DNA of 10,079 bases, from assembly GCA_943704415.1 (NCBI GenBank), contig CALSCO010000871.1, positions 1-10,079 of the forward strand, given 5' to 3'. A model generated the notes under the pieces. The model had not been told where the DNA came from, searched no databases, and saw nothing but the letters and a program-made list of their open reading frames with translations. Positions within the stretch are counted from its first letter, which is position 1; each line of letters starts with the position of its first letter. Position numbers and translations under genes: made by a program. Below, piece by piece: positions 1 through 8,385 of this stretch. Source of the stretch: Parvularia atlantis. Lineage: Eukaryota; Opisthokonta; Rotosphaerida.

Positions 1-2432
1 AGCCGGATGCGGACACGGCTGAGGCCGAGGACAACGACGAGGGCGCGCCGCAGAAGAAGAAGGCCGCGGTCGCAGCGCTCGCACAGCACCATGCTCTCCT
101 GCCGCGCCCGGTCAACGCGCACAGCCAACTCTCATTCATTGACAAGGCGCGGCGCACCGCGTCGTCCGTGCGCAGGCACGTCTGGCATCGCGCGCAGTCG
201 GCGCAGCGCCAGTCGAACGAGCGCAGAAACTCTGTGTCCTCGGGCTTGTGGTCAACGCAGGTCACATGGGCTGGTGGGCGGTTTCAGCGTGACACGCGAT
301 GCGACACGCGGCACAACGCACACGGGCGCGCGCAGTCGACGCATCGCAGCAGCTCGGCCGCGTCGACCGGTCTCAGGCACTTGCTGCACCGCACGGACGG
401 CGCGCCCTCGGCCGTCGCGGTGCGCGCCGGGCGTGGTGGTGACCCGCTCGAGCGCGGCGCGCAGTTGCGGCAGAGCCAATCCACGCCCTCCTTGAGGTAG
501 TCTGCGCGCGTGCCCGGCGTTCAGGCGCACGTCCCATGCAGCGCAGCCGGTCCGCACGACACACGCGCGCCGATCCGCGGCGTGTGGCACTGCTGGTGGT
601 ACGCCGTGCTGCAGCGCGAGCAGTAGACGATGCGGTTGCCGCTCGTCCACGCGCCGCTGCGGCACACGTCGCACACGTCGTCGTCGTCTGGTGCCGCTGC
701 GCCCCCGTCCGTGCTCGCCTCATCCGTGGACGGGGCACTGCTCGCGCCCGTGCGCTTGCGTGCGCGCGGCTCGTCGGACACGCTGCGCCGCCGCCGCCCG
801 GACCCCGCGTCGGCGCTGCTGGCCGCCAGCGGCGAGCGGGCCGGCGTAGGCCGCCGCGCCGACAAACCCGCTGCGAGCGCGCGCTTCAGGAACGGCAACA
901 CGCTCGGCCACGTGCGTACCCAAGCCGGGGATGACCGGCATGTCGCGGCGTACGCTCGCCGCGGGTTGGTCGTCCAGCGCCGGCGTGCGCGGCGTGACGG
1001 GCGTAGTCGGTGTCGTTGTCGTGGGCGACGCGCGCTCCTCGTCGCTCTCAGGGCGTGCGACCTGTGTGCGTTGCGTCGGCACTGCAGCACTTGACAGCTA
1101 GCGACCGTACCCCGGTGGCGCGCTGCGTGAGCGCGTCGGCAAAGCTGCGCGGCGACGCGGCCGGCGCCGTCCAGTGCTCGAAGCTGCTGAGCAGGTACGT
1201 CGACACCTCGCGCTCGATCTCGTCCACAAACTGCGTGTTGGTGCGCGAGAAGCCGGCGATCTGCGTCGGGTACGCGTGAGCCAGCTGCCTGCGCCGCGTC
1301 CACGATGCGGCGTGCCGTCGACCGCAGCCGGAACGACGACGTGAGCGGGTCAAATGTGTCGCCGCCGTTTGCCGCGTCCTGCTGCAGCGCCTGCTCGAGC
1401 AGGCCGCGGCTCGCCTGGTAGTCCTCGCTGACGCGGCGCAGCTGCTGCCGCGGCTCGACGCACGCAAGGCCGCCCTGGCGTGCGATCGTCAGCGACCCAC
1501 GCGCAAAGCCCGAACGCACGCACCAGATCGCGCGAGAGCAGCTCCTCCTCGAGCGCGGCAAAGTCGTTGTGCACGCTGTGCGCGCGGGCGCGTTCAGGCC
1601 ACAGTGACGCACGCGGAGGGCGCGCACGTGTCGTCGCGCACGCCCTGGGCCAGTTCGGGCGCGTCGCGCACGACGGTCGCGCCCGTGGTCATGCAGAACA
1701 TGTAGCTGCGTGCCTGGCGCAGGTGGCGGCACACAAAGACGGCGTCCCAGGCGCGCAGGCCCAGCGCTGTGCGCTCGATCCACAGCAGCTCGCGCCAGAG
1801 CGCTGCGCGCCGTCGACGTCAGGCCAGCAACGCAGTACGAGCGGCCACCCAGCGCGCGCGCACGCAGAGTGACGCGGATGTGCGCGCGCGGCATCGACGT
1901 CGGCTGCGTGCGGTAGAGGAAGTAGAGCGCGAAGACGACGCCGATGCGCAGCGGCCAGTGCCGGCCGAGATGCAGCACGTCTGGCCGGGCGCGCCGCGTG
2001 GGGGTCACGTGCGCGCGCGCGCGCCTCACGACGGCCCGCCGCACCGAGCAAGACGTTGAACAGAACGTCCATGAACGGCGCGCGGTCGTGCGGCTCGTGG
2101 CAGGCCAGGTGCACGAGGCCAAAGTCGGTGCGCTCCCACACGGCGCGGAACGCGGCAAAGTCTTGCGCGGCGCCCTGGGTCGCGCGCACCGTCAGCCTTC
2201 GCCCGCGTTGCCGGGCACGTCGCCAGCACGCGCCTTGACAAACTCGGCCAGCAGCAGCCGCACGTCCTGCGTGAGCGCACCGTGCAGAAACGCGAGGCGC
2301 GTGCTCTGCTTGCCTGTGCGCGCACCCCGCAGCCCGGTCAGCAACCCCGCCGCCACCACCCCCCGCGACGCCAGCCGCACCGAACGCGCGCCGCGAGAGC
2401 GCCGTGGTGGCGCGTCGCGCGGGCACGGCCAT
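1..2432 (-). CDS. SNAPC1/SNAP43-like domain fused to tandem PHD fingers (3' end cut by window)
   Basis: Exons, high to low: 2432-2381, 2313-2219, 2174-2045, 1980-1864, 1802-1628, 1575-1524, 1474-1304, 1260-1111, 1061-920, 870-565, 501-322, 270-158, 98-<1. All phases agree, giving about 593 residues. Residues ~25-200 resemble SNAPC1, the scaffold of the snRNA-promoter complex SNAPc: a DVRLLLAEF helix, then DFAAFRAVWERTDFG, then LRIGVVFALYFLYRTQP and IRVTL. A Ser/Thr/Pro-rich linker follows. PHD1 has CDVC, CSRC, HQQC and WLCRNC. PHD2 has CSKC, CVDC, HVTC and WRCADC. PHD3 starts with CQTC and CERC and then loses the pattern near position 62. Family assignment is from memory. An ATG at 2480 is also in frame. 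If introns 1110-1062 and 919-871 were read differently, this could be two genes (SNAPC1 ending at 1048, PHD protein starting at 941); the fused frame fits better because the linker frame has TAG at 1100 and no ATG before 941. Confidence 0.7.
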
Positions 2433-2494
2433 CCTGTCACGCTTCGTGTTTATGTGCGGCGCCGGGTGTGGCTGCAGCATCCGCCTCTCTTCTC
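2433..2494. promoter_or_regulatory. 62-bp bidirectional promoter region
   Basis: The stretch lies between the divergent starts of the SNAPC1-PHD gene (ATG 2432) and the ING gene (ATG 2495). It holds a short AT-richer core (GTTTATG around 2449) and a pyrimidine-rich run just before the ING start. No classic TATA box is visible. If translation of the minus gene begins at the upstream ATG at 2480, only 14 bp remain between the coding regions. The regulatory role is inferred from position. Confidence 0.4.
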
Positions 2495-3662
2495 ATGGCG
2501 CACCTGTTCCTCGAGGACTTTGTGGAGTGTGCGTGTGCGCGTGAGCGGCGGGCGGCGGGCGGCGGGCGGCGCTGAGGGCGCACGGTGCAGCGATCCTCGA
2601 GCTGCCGCGCGAGGTGCGTGCAAAGCTTGACGACATCCGCGAGAAGGACGTGAGCTTCCACGGTTCGACCGAGGGCGATCGCGGTGCCGCGTGCTCATCG
2701 CGCGCCACACAGAGCAGCGGCGCGGGTCGACGCGGCGCCAGTCCAACTTCTTCAAGAGCACGAAGCAGATGGGGCGGCTGACCGGGTTCGAGGACGTGCC
2801 ACTGCGCGTGCGCAACGAGTACAACAAGGCGCTCGAGCTGATCAACACCAAGGTGGTTGAGGACACGGCCTGCTACGAGATCGTGCGGGCGGGCGGCGCG
2901 CACACGGCACCGTGCGGCGGCCTCACGCGGCACGGCGACTGCGCAGTTTGACAAGCACATCAAGCGGCTCGACCACGACCTGAAGCAGTTTGAGATGGAG
3001 ATGGAGGAGGAGAAGCAGAAGCTCGAGCGCGGTGCGTCGCGTGGCATGCCGCGCGCGTATGCTGCGCGGCCGCCGGCACTGATGCGCACGTGCGTGCGCA
3101 GCGGGCCTCGAGGACAAGCGCGTACCGAGTGCGCGCCCGCCTGCCGCGTTTTGTCGCTCGCCCCGCGCGCTTACCTCAGCACGCCGCGCACGCAGAGCGC
3201 AAGGTGCCTGTGGTTGAGGAGCCGCCCAGGCTGCTGCAGCGGAAGCGGTACGGCGCGATGCCGCTCCCCGCGCGCGCGTTGCTGATGCGAGACCACAGGA
3301 AGGGCGACGATGAGCACCACCACCACCACCACGGTGAAAGCTCGGTGGACCCGAACGAGCCGCTGTACTGCATCTGCCAGCAAGTGCGGGAGCTGCGCGC
3401 GTGCGTGTGTGCGGCTGGGCTGACGGTGCGCCGACAGATCTCGTTTGGCGAAATGATCGCATGCGACAACCAAAGCAAAACGTCGCCGGTGCGCGCGCGC
3501 GCGTGGCCGGCCGTTGCGGGTGCGCGGCGGCCTTACGCGCGGCGCGCGCAGTGTCCGTACGAGTGGTTCCACTACCAGTGCGTCGGCCTCACGACGCAGC
3601 CAAAGGGCAAGTGGTACTGCTCCGAGTGCCTGTGCAAGATGCGCAAGCTCATCCCCTCCTGA
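2495..3662 (+). CDS. ING-family PHD finger protein
   Basis: Exons 2495-2528, 2591-2662, 2713-2882, 2947-3031, 3102-3121, 3180-3383, 3438-3488, 3552-3662 give 248 residues, a usual ING length. ING proteins are H3K4me3-reading subunits of histone acetyltransferase or deacetylase complexes (Yng2/Pho23 type in yeast). The N-terminal ING helices (LFLEDFVESILELP; later FDKHIKRLDHDLKQFE) are clear. A basic linker carries six histidines in a row (3315-3332). The C-terminal PHD has C191, C193, C204, C213, H219, C222, C235 and C238, with the Y190, M201 and W217 positions of the methyl-lysine pocket. The C204-C213 spacing is 8 residues, whereas ING fingers normally have 4. The second intron is uncertain: donor 2663 (GTTCGA, 50 nt) or 2684 (29 nt), both in phase. 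TGA at 3660-3662. Confidence 0.9.
2546..2571. repeat. 7-bp tandem repeat CGGCGGG in ING intron 1
   Basis: Three full copies and a partial fourth of CGGCGGG lie inside the 62-nt first intron (2529-2590) of the ING gene. The G-run side could form G-quadruplex-like structure, which is an inference. The repeat is noncoding once the intron is removed. Confidence 0.75.
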
Positions 3663-3666
3663 CCCG

Positions 3667-3697
<31 letters not shown>

Positions 3698-3824
3698 CGT
3701 GTTGTGTGTACGCTCTAGCGGAAGAACGACGACAGGACGAGGCACACACTGGCACGGGAGACGGAGAGGGAGACAGGAACACGGGGCGCGCAACGGGCGC
3801 GTGGGGGCGAAGGCGCGCGCGCGT
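3663..3824. other. Convergent intergenic spacer without a gene
   Basis: These 162 bp separate the stop codons of the ING gene (plus) and the eEF1B gene (minus) and must contain both 3' UTRs. A CCG microsatellite (3673-3699) sits next to the ING stop. No AATAAA-type signal or terminator hairpin was recognised. Confidence 0.6.
3673..3699. repeat. (CCG)9 microsatellite
   Basis: Nine uninterrupted CCG units lie 11 bp past the ING stop codon, probably within its 3' UTR. Read as protein in other frames, it creates poly-Pro and poly-Gly artefacts that are not real genes. Confidence 0.9.
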
Positions 3825-4843
3825 CTAGATTTTGTTGAACGCGGCGATGTCCATCGACTGTACGTGGTCCTCGAGCGCCGTGATCTGCTCCTCGAGCCAG
3901 TCGGTCGAGACCTTGTCGTCCTCGATCGTGGCCATGATCTGCAGCTTCTTCACGCCAAACGCGACCGGCACAAGCTTGGCTGCGGCGGCAGTCAGTGCGG
4001 CACGCACACGCAGCGTCGGGCAGCAACGCACAGGCGCCCCACAGCAGGCCGTCGGTCTGGATCGCGCGCACACCCTCCTCGAGCGCCTTCATGTCTGTCG
4101 GGGCCCGGGCCGTGAGTGCGAGGGCCGGGCAATATTCACCCTGTGCCGCGCGCACCGGTCTCGTCGTCCCACGGCTTGACGTCGAGCAGGAGCGACGACT
4201 TGGCGATGAGCACGGGCTCTGCGGCGTGCGCGGGTGAGCGATAGTCGCGGAGGCGTGCAACAAGGACGCACTCGTCGCCTTCTTGGCCTCGTACGCGGCC
4301 AGGCGCTCGGCCTTGAGCTTCTCGGCCTCCTCGTCGACCTTGTCCTCGTCGTCGTCAAACAGGTCAAAGTCGTCCTCGTCCTTCTTGGTCTCGGCCGCAG
4401 TGGGGGCCGCGGCGGCTGCCTGCACGTCGTCGGTCTCGCCCGCGGGCCCGTACGCCGACAGCGGCTTCTTCTCGCCGGGGAAGCTGTGTGCCACCCCAAT
4501 TAAGACGGGGGCTGCGGACGGCGGGGACGGCGCCGCGCGGCGCACTTCTTGCGCGCGTCGCCGAACGAGGCGATGTGCTTGTACCAGCGGTGGGCGTAGA
4601 CGTACTTGGCCGCTGGTGCGCTCTTGTGCGCCTCAAACACGACCGCGTCGGCCTGCGATGGCTGGAAGCCGTCGACGTAGCTGCGCGGTGCGCGGCGACG
4701 TGAGCGCGGGGCACGGCGCGTGGGACACGACGGCGGCAGACCTCTTGTCGGCGATGTAGTTGTTGAGCACCTCGACCTTGCTAAGACCCGGCCTGCCGTC
4801 GCTGCTGAGCGTGCGCGGGCACGCACGCGCCCCGCACGCACAT
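3825..4843 (-). CDS. EFB1: Translation elongation factor eEF1B GEF subunit (EF-1-beta)
   Basis: Exons, high to low: 4843-4842, 4792-4742, 4680-4546, 4483-4272, 4218-4156, 4094-4032, 3979-3825, with agreeing phases and 226 residues, as usual for the family. The protein exchanges GDP for GTP on eEF1A during translation elongation. The N-terminal GST-like part reads [21 protein letters not shown] and [10 protein letters not shown]. The middle has the typical acidic block ([21 protein letters not shown]) and [11 protein letters not shown]. The C-terminal exchange domain contains [33 protein letters not shown] and [14 protein letters not shown], ending AAFNKI. The penultimate lysine corresponds to the yeast residue that reaches into the eEF1A Mg site. 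The AAFNKI ending is more like animals than like yeast, which ends AAMQKL. The start model splits ATG across the first intron. Stop TAG at 3827-3825. Confidence 0.95.
4793..4841 (-). other. 49-nt intron apparently splitting the eEF1B start codon
   Basis: On the minus strand CCACCAT is followed at once by GTGCGTGCGG and, 49 nt later, by GACGGCAG and then GCCGGGTCTTAGC. Splicing joins AT to G, restoring ATG and giving [18 protein letters not shown], which matches the eEF1B N-terminus. No other donor after this ATG gives the needed phase with a normal intron length. The donor, acceptor and length match the other introns here. Confidence 0.6.
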
Positions 4844-5008
4844 GGTGGCTGTGGCTGTGTGTGTGGGTGGGTGGGGGGAGTGGCGCGTACGAAGAAGACG
4901 TGCGGGCGGGGGCGCGAGGGCTGCGGCGGGAAGAGGCGCGAGGTCAGCAGGGGCCACGTGGCGTTCGCGAAGCGTCGCGAGCGTTCTGCACACTAAGCGA
5001 ACGCGCAC

Positions 5009-5014
5009 ATGTGA
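5009..5014 (+). other. Start-stop upstream element (ATGTGA)
   Basis: ATG is directly followed by TGA, 67 bp before the MPDU1-like start codon. Minimal start-stop uORFs can stall ribosomes in known cases. It matters only if transcription begins upstream of it, which cannot be seen here. Confidence 0.3.
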
Positions 5015-5025
5015 CGTTGCGTCAC
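5011..5025. promoter_or_regulatory. Inverted repeat GTGACG-TTG-CGTCAC
   Basis: Perfect 6-bp arms surround a 3-bp spacer, and each arm contains the TGACG half-site bound by CREB/ATF-type bZIP factors. It overlaps the CACATGTG palindrome by 3 bp. It lies 51 bp upstream of the MPDU1-like ATG. Binding is an inference. Confidence 0.4.
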
Positions 5026-5034
5026 CAACCGGCC

Positions 5035-5079
5035 ATGTTGCACGGCGCGCGTTTCCAGTCAGTCTCGAAGTGGCGATGA
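5035..5079 (+). CDS. 14-codon uORF overlapping the MPDU1-like start as ATGA
   Basis: This small frame starts at ATG 5035 and reads MLHGARFQSVSKWR. Its TGA stop (5077-5079) shares bases with the main ATG (5076-5078). Such overlap would make main-frame translation depend on leaky scanning or reinitiation. Whether it is in the mRNA leader depends on the unknown transcription start. Confidence 0.35.
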   Translation: MLHGARFQSVSKWR

Positions 5080-6183
5080 CGGAAGTGGCGCGCGCCGTCC
5101 TGGGCGAGACGTGCTACCACACGCTCGTGGAGGAGCTCGACCTCGGTGCGCGCGGCCGTGCCCCGCCCCGATCGTCGTCGCGCGTGCACCGGCTCACACG
5201 GGGCGCGCAGGCAACGCCGAGTGCCTGCAGCTGCTGGTCAGCAAGCTGCTGTCGCTCGCGATCATCGCGGCCGGCGCGCTCGTCAAGGTGCCGCAGGTGC
5301 AGGTGATCGTGCAGAAGCAGCGAGCGCGCGGGGTGCGGGCGCCGTGGTGCGGCACCGATGCGGCACGCTCACGCCGCACGCGCGCACGCCGCCCAGGTCA
5401 GTCTCTCGGCCGTGATGATGGAGCTGCTCTGCTACATGGTCTCGCTCGCCTACAACTACCGCAACGACTACCCGTTCACGACCTACGGCGAGACGTTCTT
5501 CAGTGCGCGCACCGCTCACCCGCGCCCACACTCGGCGCTCACCCGCGCGCGCGCCCACAGTCGCGCTGCAGGACGCCGTCATCGTCGTGCTCATCCTCTG
5601 GTTCGGCACGGGCAGCGACAACTCGCGCAACCCCGTCGCCGCCCTGTCCTTCCCCGCCCTGTTCCTCGCCATCGGCTACGTCCTGCTCAACCCGAACGCG
5701 ATCTCGCCCGCGACGCTCGTCACGCTGCAGGTCCGTTCTTCTGCGCACCCTCACGACCCTCACGCCCGCACGCGCCCCGCGCAGTCGCTCGTCACGCCCG
5801 TGCTCACGCTCAGCCGCGTGCAGCAGCTATACACCAACTACATGAACCGCTCCACGGGCGACCTCTCCGCCGTGAGCGTGTTTATGTTTGCGCTGGGTTC
5901 GCTCGTGCGCGTCTTCACGACGCTGCGCGAGGTCAACGACAACCTGATCCTGTACGGCTTCATCCTGGGCTTTGTCGTCAACATGATGCTGGCCGGGCAG
6001 GTCGTGTACTACTGGTGCGCGCTCTCTCTCTGCGCCTCGTGTGCTCACGTTTGGTGGACGCGCGCGCATAGGGGTCGCGAGCCGACCAAGGCCAAGGATC
6101 TGCGCTCGAGCCCGCGCTCGAGCCCGCGCATCCGCCCGCAGCCGCCGCCCACGACCGACCTTGAGGAGAAGAAGCTGCGGTGA
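5076..6183 (+). CDS. MPDU1: MPDU1-like PQ-loop membrane protein
   Basis: Exons 5076-5145, 5211-5332, 5397-5502, 5561-5730, 5785-6014, 6072-6183 give 269 residues (human MPDU1 is about 247). MPDU1 is an ER multispanning protein needed for use of dolichol-phosphate mannose and glucose in glycosylation. The match is family-typical: AECLQLLVSKLLSLAIIAAG, then LVKVPQV (PQ at 51-52), RARGVSLSAVMMEL, YPFTTYGETFF, ALQDAVIVVLILWF, and the second loop with TNYMNRSTGDLSAVSVF and GSLVRVFTTLREVND, closing with AGQVVYYW. About seven membrane segments are apparent. The C-terminal tail is longer than usual and Ser/Pro/Arg-rich, ending EEKKLR. Introns 5731-5784 and 6015-6071 are multiples of three without stops, so both could be retained. 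A uORF overlaps the ATG. Confidence 0.9.
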
Positions 6184-6223
6184 GGCGCCAGTGATTCGTG
6201 TCGTATCGAAACTTGAGCAACCA
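6184..6223. other. 40-bp convergent gap between MPDU1-like and MYSM1-like genes
   Basis: Only 40 bp lie between the TGA of the plus-strand gene and the TAA of the minus-strand gene. The two 3' UTRs probably overlap in antisense. No shared terminator or polyadenylation motif was recognised. Confidence 0.6.
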
Positions 6224-8358
6224 TTACGCGCTTCCACTGATGAGCTGCTCGAGCGTCTTGAGCGCGGCGTCGTCCTGCGCGGCACAACGGTTCAGCGCAG
6301 CGTCAAGTGCGTGCTGGCAACAACGCACCTCGGCTGACAGCTCCAGCGGCGCCTCGTCCGCTGCACCCGCACCCGCGCCCGCGCCGTCGTCGTCGGGCCC
6401 GGACGCGCCGTTGAGCACCGCCGGCTGGCCGCGCTTCGCCGCGTGCTGCCAGCGGACCGCGCGCAGGCGCAGCGAGTCGAGCGTCTTGCGCAGCTTGTTG
6501 TCGTCGCTGTCGAGGCGCCAGCGCTCCTGCATGCGCGTGCACGGGGCGCCGCTGGAGGCGCAAAAGTCGACAACGCGTCGCTGCGGCGGCGTCACATCAG
6601 GCTCGCCGCCGCAGCACCACAGCGGTGGCACACCAGCGCCGGCAGGCACGACGTCAGCGTCCAGCCCGCGTTGACCGCGATGCTCACGCGCAGCGCGCGC
6701 GGCTCGCCGCCCTCAACGGCCGCCGGCGGGATGTGGAACGTCGACATGACCGACTGCGACGACGGCAGGCGCGGGTCGAACGTGCCTGGCCGAATCACTG
6801 TTCAGAGGCGGATCGCAAGCGAGCGCCCGCGCCGCACCGACGATTAGGCCGATGAACGGGTCGCGGTCGGCACTCTCGTCGTGGAAGACCTTCTGGAAGT
6901 TGCGCTGGTTCTCGAGGTCGACGCGCGACGGGTGCGGCTCGAAGAACGGGTGCGAGTGGTACCTGCGGCGCACACGTGAGCTGCGCAGGCGCGCGACGGG
7001 GCGGGCGGGCGCGCACCACCCGACGATCTGGCGGTTCTGCTCGTAGATCTCGTTGCGCACGGCCATCTCGGCCTCCGGGTCCATCTCGACGTTGTCCGGG
7101 CCGGCCACCTTGCTGCGGCAGGGGTACGCCACGTCGACGCTGAGGTCTGGCGTCGCGGTGAGTGCAAGGACGCGGCAGACGCGATGCGCACCGTGCGTCT
7201 TCTCGTTCCAAGACCCCACAAGGAAGCCGATGACCTCGCTCTGGTGCATGTGCGCGTGCAGGTCGCACACAAGCAGGGCCTCGGGGCTCACGCGCACGCG
7301 GAACGGCTGCTGCGGCTCGGCGTAGGCACGGCAGCGGTACATCTCGTGCGCGTCGCTGTCGTGCCGACGGGCGGGCCGGGTCAACCATCACCCAAAGAGC
7401 GCGCGGCGCGTACCCGGTGCCGAGAGAGCTCATGTACGAGCCCGCGGGCCGCACATTGCGCCGCGGCCGCTCACGCACGGGCTGCGGCTCGGCCGGCTCA
7501 ACGTAGAGCGCGGGTGCGGATGCAGCGACCGACGTAGGCGCAGCCATCTCGCCCGCCTCAGCAGCCCTGCGCGACTTGCGTGGCTTTGGTGCGGGCTTGG
7601 CCGTTACTGCTGCTGCGGGGCCTGCGTCTGCGGCGGGCGCCTGGCCCTGGTCCGGCGCGGCCAGCCGCAGGTACGGCCGGGCCGCGGCCGAGTTGGGGTC
7701 GAGCGGCTTGCCCGAGAGCGTATAGCCGTCGCCGCTCTCACGGACCTTGGCCGGCAGGGGCGCGCCGGCGCGGAAGAGCTTGATGAAGTGCTTCTGGGCC
7801 TTGGAGCGGATGTTGTTGGCGTCGCGCGTGCGGACATGCGCGACGACCTGGCGCGCAGCGTTGCTGAGCGCCGTCGCTGCGAATGTGCGCGCACACCACC
7901 TGCGTCCAGTTGCGCCCGTGAAGCTCCAGCGCCTCCAGAAAGCGCGCCTCCTCCTCGCTGGACCAAACGCCCTTGGCGAACGCGCCGTCCGCGACCGCCG
8001 GCGTGTCGTCTGTCCTGCGCGGGCGCGATGCCGCTGCTGCCGCTGCTGGCGCTGCCGGTGCTGCTGCTGCTGCTGCGCACGATCAGCAACCCGAACGCAG
8101 ATCCGCGCCGTGCCGCGACGTGCCCTTGCGCTTGCGCGCCGTGCCGCCGTGTGCGCCGCTGCGTCTGCGTGCCCTGCCGCCGCCGCCCGGGTCGTAGTCG
8201 CCGCCATCGTCGCTCTGGCCGGCGCGGTCGTCGTCGGCACCATCGTCGCTGCCGCCGTCCGCGTCGTCGCCGTACGGGTTGGCGCCGGCGTCGTACGCGT
8301 ACTCGCTCGCCAGCAGCCGCGCGATCAGCGCCGAGGTCGCGTCGTCCGCATCCGCCAT
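6224..8358 (-). CDS. MYSM1: Myb/SANT plus JAMM deubiquitinase resembling MYSM1, no SWIRM
   Basis: Exons, high to low: 8358-~8098 and ~8055-7900 (first intron bounds uncertain; it must remove TGA at 8085-8083), 7847-7414, 7355-7192, 7146-7017, 6962-6838, 6797-6634, 6580-6224; about 596 residues. MYSM1 in animals removes ubiquitin from histone H2A. An acidic N-terminus is followed by a Myb/SANT repeat (VWSSEEEARFLEALELHGRNWTQV) with a SHAQKYF-like third helix (RSKAQKHFIKL). Then comes a basic, Pro/Ala-rich linker, and an MPN domain with SEVIGFLVG and the complete metal motif HSHPFFEPHPSRVD, so it should be a zinc protease. EMDPEAE and FIGLIV match MYSM1. No SWIRM domain is visible between the two, unlike human MYSM1 (about 828 residues). 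A helical, acidic tail follows the MPN domain. ATG 8358 is the first after an in-frame TGA. Intron 7191-7147 is 45 nt and in frame; removing it gives the better family spacing. Confidence 0.85.
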
Positions 8359-8385
8359 CGAGGTTCGAAATTGTCAGTGGGACGC
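8359..8385. promoter_or_regulatory. 27-bp gap between divergent start codons
   Basis: The MYSM1-like ATG (8358-8356) and the Dlt1-like ATG (8386-8388) face away from each other with 27 bp between. The gap contains a TTCGAA palindrome (8364-8369) and an AT-richer patch. Both promoters and 5' UTRs must overlap each other's genes, or one start has an unseen upstream exon. Confidence 0.5.

Larger units (their letters stand above)
4844..5075. promoter_or_regulatory. Divergent promoter region of eEF1B and MPDU1-like gene
   Basis: This 232-bp gap carries a cluster of palindromes: CCACGTGG at 4954-4961, TTCGCGAA at 4964-4971, CACATGTG at 5006-5013 and a 15-bp inverted repeat at 5011-5025. A pyrimidine-rich minus-strand stretch containing CTGACC and ending CCGCAG at 4921 could be the 3' end of an intron in the eEF1B 5' UTR. 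GT-rich runs lie at 4857-4877. The promoter function is inferred from position; eEF1B is normally strongly expressed. Confidence 0.5.

Noticed and set aside
3-300. Plus-strand open reading at the left edge as a separate gene
   Set aside because: It opposes exons with clear zinc-finger spacing on the minus strand; only the first ~86 bases remain ambiguous, and no family is recognised.
502-572. GC-AG intron after the PHD1 sequence CHTPRI
   Set aside because: A normal GT donor at 564 gives the same phase and an acceptable finger, so a noncanonical donor is unnecessary.
2010-2024. Alternating GC run as a possible Z-DNA element
   Set aside because: It is part of intron 2044-1981, and similar CG-alternating runs occur in most introns of the window.
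521-2158. A single 545-codon minus-strand open frame
   Set aside because: It runs through at least six introns of the SNAPC1-PHD gene; only parts (for example 870-565 and 1474-1304) are true exons. The rest is stop-free because of high GC.
2684-2712. A 29-nt second intron in the ING gene
   Set aside because: In phase, but much shorter than all others here; the 50-nt alternative 2663-2712 is preferred despite its weaker donor.
3315-3332. Six histidine codons suggesting an engineered His tag
   Set aside because: It lies internally in a spliced ING gene, between the ING domain and the PHD finger, so it is a natural low-complexity run.
8055-8080. CTG repeat as a separate poly-Leu coding feature
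   Set aside because: It is the antisense of the region around the first MYSM1-like intron and has no support as a plus-strand gene.
6795-8243. A 482-codon minus-strand open frame
   Set aside because: Only 7847-7414 is a real exon of the MYSM1-like gene; elsewhere the conserved motifs lie in other frames.
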